Part shown: one piece after another, positions 44,996 to 52,153 of the stretch | Numbering within the stretch: position 1 is the stretch's first letter | Layout of the letters: each line of letters begins with the position of its first letter | DNA from: Betaproteobacteria bacterium | GTDB lineage: Bacteria; Pseudomonadota; Gammaproteobacteria; Burkholderiales; Ga0077523 | NCBI GenBank assembly: GCA_016125475.1 | Contig: WGLR01000019.1 | Span: forward strand, 56,746 to 120,745 | DNA: 64,000 nucleotides | Direction: 5' to 3' | The notes under the pieces: generated by a model | Seen by the model: only the letters and a program-made list of their open reading frames with translations | Told to the model about the DNA's origin: nothing | Database searches by the model: none | Made by a program: the position numbers and the translations under genes

Positions 44996-45811
44996 CTATA
45001 TCTTGGACTTCGGGGCCTTTTTCTTCCCCGTGACTCGGTCGTCTTGAGTACTTTCATTCTCTATCTGCTGGGCGCGCCGTTCGAGTGCAGTGACGGGAGA
45101 ATGTCCAAGATGTCGCAAGATCTCCAAGTCCTCCAGGTTGTTGCGCGCCAACATCGGCAGCAAGAACTCCCCGTCGGGGCCCCATTTCTTTCCAAAGATT
45201 GCGCTTACCGTTGTCGCCGCGTTCGCACTTTCAGAATCGGGGCTGTGATCAAATCGCGCCAAACCTCGAACGATCGAAAGGATCTCTTCCAGTAGTTCTC
45301 GCTCCTCGCGAACTGGTTCTGGTGCACCAAAGCCTTTACTCTCGATAGCTACTACCTCTTTCTCAAAATCGGACCATCGGGTAGAAAAGCTGTCTTCTAG
45401 CTCGTGGAGAGGAAGTTGGCGATCCGGTTCGAGGCGGAAGTTTATCGTCCGAATAAGTTCGAAGACATCTTCTCTGATGAGAGTCGTTGCTTGAAACTGT
45501 GACAGCGGCAACCCGAGATTTGACTTCTCTACGCCGAAAAGCAGCGTGCAAACACGCGCATCAGGCTGATTCGAAAGGGCGCCTGCTTCGAACAGAAGCC
45601 ATGGATTCTGGCTGTTATCTGGCGTTACACAGATCACACCGACGCGACATCTTGTCAGCTGGCCACGGATAACTTCTGACCAACGATCACCTTTCTCGAT
45701 GCCTTCCGAAACGAGCGGAGTCACCGCCTGTACAACACGTCGCACGAACTTCTGAAACGCGTGTGCGAGCTCCTTACTTCGCTCCCCCGACCAACTGATA
45801 AAGATCTCCAT
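44996..45811 (-). CDS. TIR-domain protein, candidate anti-phage defence
   Basis: A 271-aa soluble protein. The TIR domain covers about residues 1-135: MEIFISWSGERSKELAHAF (first strand and BB-loop side), WSEVIRGQLTRCRVGVICVTPDN, and NPWLLFEAGALS with Glu75 as the expected NADase catalytic residue. SFSTRWSDFEKEVV follows. The C-terminal half is helical and ends in a lysine-rich tail (TGKKKAPKSK). TIR proteins in bacterial defence make or degrade NAD-derived signals (Thoeris, CBASS and others). It is the last gene of a three-gene minus-strand cassette that is visibly more AT-rich than the phage genes, convergent with the tape measure gene 61 bp away. Confidence 0.85.
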   Translation of the reverse strand: MEIFISWSGERSKELAHAFQKFVRRVVQAVTPLVSEGIEKGDRWSEVIRGQLTRCRVGVICVTPDNSQNPWLLFEAGALSNQPDARVCTLLFGVEKSNLGLPLSQFQATTLIREDVFELIRTINFRLEPDRQLPLHELEDSFSTRWSDFEKEVVAIESKGFGAPEPVREERELLEEILSIVRGLARFDHSPDSESANAATTVSAIFGKKWGPDGEFLLPMLARNNLEDLEILRHLGHSPVTALERRAQQIENESTQDDRVTGKKKAPKSKI

Positions 45812-45935
45812 TTGTACTACATCTCCGAAGCAGAGCGCCGATCGATGAATAGTCGAGCACCATAGTCAGGCCATTTGGCGCCGAACAAAGGCGTGATTAG
45901 TATTGAGACTGTCCAAAACCCCGCGGACCGCCGCA

Positions 45936-46616
45936 TTACAGCGCAAGATCGTTCCACCCCATTAGCGGCAAAAAAGCCGCCTGCAAAAACTTGTATATCT
46001 CTGGGCTACTGGTACTCAAAGGGACTCCGACAAATAGCAGGCACGCCCCGATAGCGGAAATATGCATTCCGCCCGTACCTGCGCCATCCAATTTCTTCAA
46101 TACCTCGGCGTCTTGCTCTTTTCTGGAGTTAACTTCCGACTCTATTCTGACCTCCACCTTGGAAAATCGAGAGTCGCTTTCGTCTAATTCTTGCGAGATT
46201 CGGTCGTGAATCGCTTTAATATTCCTCTCGAGTGCATCCACACGCTGTTCGATGGTTGCATTCTCGCCCGCGCCATCTATAGCGATTACTCGAACTTTTC
46301 CTCCAAATGCGATTGCCGCTCCTCCTTTGGCAGACACAACGGTGGTTTGCTTTAGAAGGGGAAGGCGTTCTAACCATCGCTTCGCCTTTTCAGAAAATGT
46401 TGGGTGACCGAAAAATGCCCGAGTCTCTGAGATGCCCCAAACAACAGTCCCTATCCCAAATAGTTGGAGAATCAGACCTGTTATTCGAATCCGTACCTCA
46501 GAAATAGGCGGCACGAGTATCGCGGCAATCGCCGCCAAGATCACGGCAAGCGTCATCCAAACATATCTCGCCTCCCACACCCACGGACCGACGCCCTTCA
46601 ATCTCGCAGCGCTCAT
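45936..46616 (-). CDS. Three-pass coiled-coil membrane protein, defence cassette
   Basis: A 226-aa product. ATG 46616 is preferred because ATGGAGGAAG lies 6-7 bp upstream; a GTG at 46649 would add 11 residues. Membrane helices are at about 18-36, 44-62 and 184-201. Between the second and third lies a soluble section with a charged coiled coil at 120-178 (EQRVDALERNIKAIHDRISQ). No catalytic motif is seen. In two- and three-gene defence systems a membrane protein next to a TIR or HEPN protein is often the effector that damages the host membrane; that role is inferred here from context only. It lies 51 bp after the HEPN-like gene and 124 bp before the TIR gene. Confidence 0.6.
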   Translation of the reverse strand: MSAARLKGVGPWVWEARYVWMTLAVILAAIAAILVPPISEVRIRITGLILQLFGIGTVVWGISETRAFFGHPTFSEKAKRWLERLPLLKQTTVVSAKGGAAIAFGGKVRVIAIDGAGENATIEQRVDALERNIKAIHDRISQELDESDSRFSKVEVRIESEVNSRKEQDAEVLKKLDGAGTGGMHISAIGACLLFVGVPLSTSSPEIYKFLQAAFLPLMGWNDLAL

Positions 46617-46667
46617 CGGTTCTTCCTCCATCGTTCGCTTTGCTGTCACGCGCGGGGGCGCACTGCG

Positions 46668-47282
46668 CTATACGGTCGTAGCCGCCTTTGCGCTCGATCT
46701 GAGTTCTTCTAAGAGAGTCCTCATGTTTTCGATCCAGGCGGCCAACGCATCAGGAACATGCATCTCGACGTGTTCTCCTGTCCTTGGGTTTCGAAAGTAG
46801 ACTTTTCCATCATGTTCGCCACCAATGTGGAACGCTCGAGGCACGCCGGCGATATGCGTCGCGTGATTTCGCATGACTTTGGCGTTTGCAAGCCAACTCT
46901 CAGGCTCGTTCTCCAGCTGATGAATCTTCGTTAGTTCTGGACAAGCTGTGCCGCGAGCCTGAAAAACTCTACGCAGAGCTCCCAGAGTGACGCTGTCCGA
47001 ATTTAACTCACAATCATAGAACGCATTGATTTCTAGAAGAAATTCGTCTCTTGCCCCAAAAAGATGAAAGAGAATTGACTCTTCAATCGCTCTGTCAAAC
47101 AGGGAGCCTCCATTACCACCGCGTTCTCGCAAAATCTCCAGATGGATTTCGGCATACTTGAGTTTACAGTCAACGCGGAACTTCAAATTTTCCAAAACCT
47201 CTTTATCTACAGTCATTTGCTTGTAGCCTTCGCCGACCGGCTTAATACATCGACCATGTCTTAACTCGGTCTCATTCGCCAT
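46668..47282 (-). CDS. HEPN-like protein with RX4H motif, defence cassette
   Basis: A 204-aa all-helical protein at the promoter-proximal end of the cassette. Residues 138-143, RNHATH in NAKVMRNHATHIAGVPR, form an R-x4-H motif, the RNase signature of HEPN domains; RN followed by H is the commonest form. The preceding helices (FDRAIEESILFHLFGARDEFLLEINAFY) fit the four-helix HEPN layout. The start may be ATG 47282 or ATG 47216 (MTVDKEVLENL); neither has a strong ribosome binding site. The 257 bp between it and attR hold no other gene and probably carry the cassette promoter. The assignment to HEPN is by motif and fold impression, not by search. Confidence 0.6.
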   Translation of the reverse strand: MANETELRHGRCIKPVGEGYKQMTVDKEVLENLKFRVDCKLKYAEIHLEILRERGGNGGSLFDRAIEESILFHLFGARDEFLLEINAFYDCELNSDSVTLGALRRVFQARGTACPELTKIHQLENEPESWLANAKVMRNHATHIAGVPRAFHIGGEHDGKVYFRNPRTGEHVEMHVPDALAAWIENMRTLLEELRSSAKAATTV

Positions 47283-47539
47283 TTAGTACGAAACGCATCC
47301 AAGGGAAGAGCTCCAGCGCTCAGAACGTCGACCTGAGGTAGATCCGCATTGCCGTTCCCGGAGGTCAGCTCGTTCTCTTTGCTCTAGATCTAACCAATTC
47401 CGAAGAGTTTTTCGGCTCAAATCTCGCGAAATCTGTGTTTCATGAGCGAATGCGGATGCAGGCCTCTTGCTGAGGGTGCGCCATTGTATCAACGCGTCAT
47501 TAAGTGTATTTTGGTGACGGTAAGAGTCTGAAAAAGCTC

Positions 47540-47584
47540 TGTTAATCCGCAGGTCCCTGGTTCGAGCCCAGGTCGGGGAGCCAC
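47540..47584 (+). repeat. attR: attR: 45-bp direct repeat of tRNA-Asn 3' part
   Basis: Exact copy of 32962-33006. Here it is preceded by AAAAAGCT rather than a tRNA 5' half, so this copy cannot be expressed as tRNA and marks the right boundary of the element. Confidence 0.95.
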
Positions 47585-47940
47585 CTCATTCTTTGTCAGT
47601 GCCGTGCAGACATGCCCGCCTCCAGGGCAGACCTTCCTGCACGACGCCCGTCGTCCTGACCCGTTCACGAACGAACAGCCGCCCCTTCCAGGGCAGATAG
47701 CGCGGTTCTGTTCCCTCCCTTCGACACCCGATCCGGCCTTTGCTACGATCCTTCGACGGGTATGCCTCGAAGCCGGCATGCCGGACGTCTTGAGCATCGT
47801 GCAACCTCCCGGGAGACATCGCGTGCGCGTTGCGAGCCAGGACGATCTCGATCATTGCGGCGCCTGCCCGCGCCGGCACATCGTTCGAGGCGTCCGCAAA
47901 CATCCAGCGGCCACTACGCCCTCCGGGGAAGCGGCAGCAC
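47585..47940. other. Intergenic region after attR
   Basis: These 356 bases hold no gene I can support. GC content returns to host level immediately after the repeat. Open frames on both strands lack start signals or recognisable products. The monooxygenase frame is open from 47830, but the first part does not look coding. Before integration, this region lay directly downstream of tRNA-Asn. Confidence 0.5.
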
Positions 47941-49611
47941 GTGACCGGGATCGTGCCCTCGTTTCCGTACCGGCGTTCCACTGATCAGGACGCCCCCCGC
48001 CCGGTACGGCACCCGGTCATCATCGTCGGCGCCGGACCGGTGGGATTGTCCCTCGCCGCGGACCTCGCGCTGCAGGGCGTGCCTGTGCTCGTGCTCGACC
48101 GCGACGATCGCCCCGCGACGGGGTCACGGGCCATCTGTTTCGCCAAACACACGCTCGAGATCTTCGACCGGCTCGGGTGCGGACAGCGGATCGTCGACAA
48201 GGGCGTGGCGTGGAACGTGGGTCGAGTGTTCTTCCGTGACCGTGAGATCTACGGGTTCGATCTCCTTCCCGACCCCGGTCACCGCCGGCCGGCCTTCGTG
48301 AACCTGCAGCAGTACCATGTCGAGGATCATCTTCTCGCGCGGTGCTGCGAACTGCCTGGTCTCGAAATCCGCTGGCAGAACACGGTCACGGACGTGAGCC
48401 CTGCCCCGGAGTCCGTGGAACTCGTGGTGGCCACGCCGGACGGGCCTTATCGAGTCGCGGCCGACTATCTCGTGGCGTGCGACGGATACCACTCGACGAT
48501 CCGCGATCGCATGGGGCTGGAGAGCCGCGGACGCGTGTTCCAGGACCGGTTCCTGATCGCGGACGTGAAGATGCATGCGACCTTTCCGACCGAACGATGG
48601 TTCTGGTTCGATCCCCCGTTCAACCCCGGCCGCAGTGTCCTCGTGCACCGGCAGGCCGACGACGTCTGGCGCATCGATTTCCAGCTCGGGCCGGTCGCAG
48701 ATCCCGAACGGGAACGACGCCCGGAGAACATCTTGCCGCGCGTGCAGGCCCTGCTCGGCCCCGCCACGCCGTTCGAACTCGAATGGGCAAGCGTGTACAC
48801 GTTCTCCTGTCGCCGCATGGACGCCTTTCGTCACGGGCGCGTCCTGTTCGCAGGGGACGCCGCACACGGTGTCTCGCCGTTCGGCGCACGGGGGGCCAAC
48901 TCAGGCATTCAGGACGCCGCGAATCTCGCGTGGAAGCTCGCGTATCACCTGTCGGGAAGAGCGCCACACACGCTGCTCGACACGTACGCCACGGAACGGG
49001 AGGCCGCTGCCGACGAGAACATCCTCCAGTCCACACGTGCGACGGATTTCATCACGCCGAAGGACGACGTGAGCCGGATCTTTCGGGACGCCGTGCTGGA
49101 TCTGGCCGCGCGATATCCCTTCGCGCGTTCACTCGTGAACAGCGGGCGCCTCTCCGTACCGGCCGTACTGGCACCGTCTCCCCTGAGCAGCGACGAGGCG
49201 GAGGAATCGTTCCAGGGCGGTCCGTCTCCCGGCCACGTCGCCCCGGACGCGCCCGTCGCAATCGAAGGCCGGCCGACCTGGCTTCTCGACCAGTTCCGAT
49301 CGGGCGTCTTCACGATCCTCGCCTTCGGCACCGACGAATCGGTCGGGCCGGTCGTCACGACGGCGCGCACGATCTCCCGGCGCATCCCTGTGCGGGTGGT
49401 GATCGTGCGTCCTCCCCGCACGCAGCATCCTCACGCGAGCGGGGCCCGTGACGTGGTCGACGTCGAAGGTCTCGCTGCGAGCCGTTACGATGCCCTGCCC
49501 GGGACCATCTACGTGATCCGCCCGGATCAATACGTCTGTGCGCGCTGGCGGGTTCCTTCTTCCGGGCAGGTCACCCGGGCGATGCTGCGCGCGACATTCG
49601 TGGAGGAATAA
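47941..49611 (+). CDS. FAD-dependent aromatic monooxygenase (MhpA/PheA-like)
   Basis: About 556 aa. The FAD motif PVIIVGAGPVGLSLAADLA is near residue 25, the DG motif is in YLVACDGYHSTIR, and the second FAD motif is HGRVLFAGDAAHGVSPFGARGANSGIQDAANLAWKL, written here only by its ends: GRVLFAGDAAH and NSGIQDAANLAWKL. This is the class A flavoprotein hydroxylase family acting on phenolic acids. GTG 47941 or GTG 47953 are the likely starts; the choice is uncertain. It lies 7 bp upstream of a DUF2783 gene and then hmgA, an arrangement that suggests hydroxylation of an aromatic acid on the way to homogentisate. Confidence 0.88.
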   Translation: MTGIVPSFPYRRSTDQDAPRPVRHPVIIVGAGPVGLSLAADLALQGVPVLVLDRDDRPATGSRAICFAKHTLEIFDRLGCGQRIVDKGVAWNVGRVFFRDREIYGFDLLPDPGHRRPAFVNLQQYHVEDHLLARCCELPGLEIRWQNTVTDVSPAPESVELVVATPDGPYRVAADYLVACDGYHSTIRDRMGLESRGRVFQDRFLIADVKMHATFPTERWFWFDPPFNPGRSVLVHRQADDVWRIDFQLGPVADPERERRPENILPRVQALLGPATPFELEWASVYTFSCRRMDAFRHGRVLFAGDAAHGVSPFGARGANSGIQDAANLAWKLAYHLSGRAPHTLLDTYATEREAAADENILQSTRATDFITPKDDVSRIFRDAVLDLAARYPFARSLVNSGRLSVPAVLAPSPLSSDEAEESFQGGPSPGHVAPDAPVAIEGRPTWLLDQFRSGVFTILAFGTDESVGPVVTTARTISRRIPVRVVIVRPPRTQHPHASGARDVVDVEGLAASRYDALPGTIYVIRPDQYVCARWRVPSSGQVTRAMLRATFVEE

Positions 49612-49618
49612 TCCGCCG

Positions 49619-49828
49619 ATGACACTCGTCACCACCCCCAACCTGGACGATCCTGACGACTTCTATGCAACGCTGCTCGCGGTTCACAGAGGTCTGACTG
49701 CCGAACAGAGTCAGGCACTCAACGCCCGGCTGATACTGCTGCTTGCCAACCACGTCGGGGACTCGACCGTGCTGCGTGAAGCCGTCGAAGCCGCGCGCGC
49801 GAGCGTCATCGAACTCAACGGACCATGA
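49619..49828 (+). CDS. DUF2783 family small protein
   Basis: A 69-aa protein with a GGAGG element 12 bp upstream. The sequence [19 protein letters not shown] and [15 protein letters not shown] fits DUF2783, found beside FAD monooxygenases and hmgA in aromatic degradation operons. The role is unknown; a helper of the monooxygenase is the obvious inference. Its stop overlaps the hmgA start (ATGA). Confidence 0.8.
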   Translation: MTLVTTPNLDDPDDFYATLLAVHRGLTAEQSQALNARLILLLANHVGDSTVLREAVEAARASVIELNGP

Positions 49829-51165
49829 CCCCTTCTTCCGAGCCGATTCCAGTGATGCGAGACACCGCCCTTTCCTACCAGACCGGCTTTGGCAACGAAT
49901 TCGCGACCGAGTCGATTCCAGGCACGCTGCCACGCGGGAGAAACAGCCCGCAGCGGCCGCCACAGGGCCTCTATCCCGAACTGATTTCGGGCACGGCCTT
50001 CACCGCACCCCGACACGCCAACCGCCGCACCTGGACATACCGGACGCGTCCGTCGGTCGTCACGGGCCACTTCGAGCTCGTCGAGCACCCGACGTGGACG
50101 ACACTCGCGACGAACGGTACCGCGGTACCGCCGAACCCCATGCGCTGGCATCCCTTCCCCCTGCCGACGACGCCGACTGACTTCCTGCAAGGCCTGCACA
50201 CGATCGCTGCCACCGGTCACCCGGACTTCCAGACGGGCGTCGCGGCACTTGTCTATCTCGCGAATGAATCCATGGGGCGACGGGCGCTCGTGAACATCGA
50301 CGCGGAAATGCTCATCGTGCCGCAGCAGGGCCGGCTTCGGATTCTGACGGAGCTGGGCTGGCTCGAAGTCTGCCCCGGCGAGATCGCCGTCATTCCCCGA
50401 GGGCTGGGGTTCCGCGTGGACCTTCCCGACGGACCGTCGCGCGGTTATGTCGCGGAGAATCAGGGTGCGCACTTCCGACTGCCCGAACTGGGACCGATCG
50501 GGTCCAACGGCCTCGCGAACGCCCGCGATTTCCTGTCCCCGCTCGCAGCCACCGATCCGGATCCCGGTTCGTACGAAATCTTTCGAAGGTTCGGCGGCCG
50601 GCTCTATCGCGCAGGGAGCGACTCCACGCCGTTCAACGTCGTCGCCTGGCACGGTAACCTCGCGCCGTACAAGTACGACACCGCGAACTTCATGACGATC
50701 GGGTCGATCAGCTTCGATCATCCCGACCCGTCCATTTTCACGGTTCTCACGTCCCCCTCCGACTCGCCCGGTGTCGCCAACTGCGATTTCGTGATTTTTC
50801 CGCCACGCTGGCTCGTTGCCGAGGACACCTTCCGTCCGCCGTGGTATCACCGCAACGTGATGAGCGAGTTCATGGGACTCGTCCACGGTCAGTACGACGC
50901 GAAACCGGAAGGCTTCCGTCCCGGTGGCGCAAGCCTCCACAACTGCATGGTGCCTCACGGTCCCGACGCCGACGCTTACGAACGCGCGTCCTCGGCGCCG
51001 CTCGCGCCGCAGAAACTCGCGGACACGCTCGCGTTCATGTTCGAGAGCCGCACGCGCTTCGTTCCCAGCGCCTACGCGCTCGCGGGAGGATCGCTGGACG
51101 CGGCGTACGCGCAGTGCTGGTCTTCCCTCGCCGGTCGAGTCCTGCCCGCGACCCCGACGAAGTAG
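49825..51165 (+). CDS. hmgA: Homogentisate 1,2-dioxygenase
   Basis: A 446-aa non-haem iron dioxygenase that opens the homogentisate ring to maleylacetoacetate in tyrosine/phenylalanine degradation. [19 protein letters not shown] at the start, [31 protein letters not shown] and [28 protein letters not shown] (ends given) are family blocks; the iron ligands are the His in PPWYH, the following Glu in MSEFMG and the His in a later [10 protein letters not shown]. maiA and fahA are not in the window. Confidence 0.96.
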   Translation: MTPSSEPIPVMRDTALSYQTGFGNEFATESIPGTLPRGRNSPQRPPQGLYPELISGTAFTAPRHANRRTWTYRTRPSVVTGHFELVEHPTWTTLATNGTAVPPNPMRWHPFPLPTTPTDFLQGLHTIAATGHPDFQTGVAALVYLANESMGRRALVNIDAEMLIVPQQGRLRILTELGWLEVCPGEIAVIPRGLGFRVDLPDGPSRGYVAENQGAHFRLPELGPIGSNGLANARDFLSPLAATDPDPGSYEIFRRFGGRLYRAGSDSTPFNVVAWHGNLAPYKYDTANFMTIGSISFDHPDPSIFTVLTSPSDSPGVANCDFVIFPPRWLVAEDTFRPPWYHRNVMSEFMGLVHGQYDAKPEGFRPGGASLHNCMVPHGPDADAYERASSAPLAPQKLADTLAFMFESRTRFVPSAYALAGGSLDAAYAQCWSSLAGRVLPATPTK

Positions 51166-51217
51166 CCGGCACGCCCTGCCTTGACCTTGGCGGCGGGCAC
51201 CGGGTGCGGGGCACGGC

Positions 51218-51223
51218 TATAAT
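51218..51223 (+). promoter_or_regulatory. Candidate -10 box upstream of map
   Basis: A perfect TATAAT in otherwise GC-rich DNA, 127 bp before the map start. No good -35 sits at 16-18 bp; TTGACC at 51181-51186 is too far away (31 bp). Probably the map-glnD promoter. Confidence 0.4.
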
Positions 51224-51349
51224 CCCCGGCAGCGAAGCGTCAGCAGTCATCGCGCACGAATTTCCGGTACTCGCTTCGTTCGCAGCTCCGGCAAGGCGTC
51301 CCGCACGGCCGCGCCGTGTTCGTCAACCTTTCCACGATCATCTCCAGGC

Positions 51350-52144
51350 ATGTCAGTCCAACTCAAGTCCGCAGAGGACATCGAGAAGATGCGCGTCGCC
51401 GGCCGGCTGGCCGCCGAGGTCCTCGATTTCGTGGGTCCGCAGATCGTTCCCGGCATCACGACCGAGGAGATCGACCGGCTCTGTCACGACTACATGGTCG
51501 ACGTACAGGGAACCGTGCCCGCGCCCCTCAACTACTCCCCTCCCGGCTATTCGCCCTTTCCAAAGAGCATCTGCACGTCGGTGAATCACGTCGTCTGCCA
51601 CGGGATTCCCGGTCCGAAGAAGCTCAAGGCCGGCGATGTGGTCAATGTCGACATCACCGTCATCAAGGACGGGTACCACGGGGATACGAGCCGCATGTTC
51701 TATGTCGGCGAGCCATCGATACAGGCGCGCCGCCTGTGCGAGCTCACGTACGAGTGCATGTGGCGCGGCATTCGCGTCGTACGTCCCGGGGCGTTCCTGG
51801 GGGACATCGGACACACCATCCAGACCCACGCGGAAGCACACGGCTTCTCCGTCGTGCGCGAGTTCTGCGGACACGGAATCGGTCGTCGCTTCCACGAGGA
51901 ACCGCAGGTCCTGCACTACGGCCGCCCCCACACCGGTCTCAAGCTCGCCCCCGGCATGACGTTCACGATCGAACCGATGATCAATGCCGGCAAGGCGGGG
52001 ATTCGTCAGCTTGCCGACGGCTGGACGGTCGTCACGAAGGATCACAGTCTGTCCGCGCAGTGGGAGCACACGATCCTCGTCACGGAGGACGGATTCGAAG
52101 TGCTGACCACCTCCGTCGGGACCCCGGCCCCACCGGGAGACTGA
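51350..52144 (+). CDS. map: Methionine aminopeptidase type I
   Basis: A 264-aa metallopeptidase that removes the initiator methionine after deformylation. Metal ligands are seen as the two Asp in VNVDITVIKDGYHGDTSRMF, His in FCGHGIGRRFHE, Glu in FTIEPMIN and Glu in SAQWEHTI. It starts MSVQLKSAEDIEKMR, typical of the family, and is followed 9 bp later by glnD, as in many proteobacteria. Confidence 0.97.
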   Translation: MSVQLKSAEDIEKMRVAGRLAAEVLDFVGPQIVPGITTEEIDRLCHDYMVDVQGTVPAPLNYSPPGYSPFPKSICTSVNHVVCHGIPGPKKLKAGDVVNVDITVIKDGYHGDTSRMFYVGEPSIQARRLCELTYECMWRGIRVVRPGAFLGDIGHTIQTHAEAHGFSVVREFCGHGIGRRFHEEPQVLHYGRPHTGLKLAPGMTFTIEPMINAGKAGIRQLADGWTVVTKDHSLSAQWEHTILVTEDGFEVLTTSVGTPAPPGD

Positions 52145-52153
52145 GACAGGCCG

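Larger units (their letters stand above)
33007..47584. mobile_element. Phage-satellite-like integrative element in tRNA-Asn (about 14.6 kb)
   Basis: Bounded by the 45-bp repeat. Gene order: small protein, tyrosine integrase, four unknown genes, VapE-type primase-helicase, origin-like region, P27 small terminase, three related coiled-coil proteins, a 75-aa protein, tape measure protein, then on the other strand TIR protein, membrane protein and HEPN-like protein. Phage-like genes are present for integration, replication, packaging recognition and tail length, but the large terminase, portal, capsid, head-tail joining, tail tube and lysis genes are absent. ATGA/GTGA overlaps between many genes show the modules are intact rather than decayed, which favours a satellite over a deleted prophage. 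Confidence 0.8.

Noticed and set aside
47585..47940. Upstream extension of the monooxygenase to base 47830
   Set aside because: The extra 37 residues lack family similarity; starts at 47941 or 47953 place the FAD motif at the usual distance from the N-terminus.
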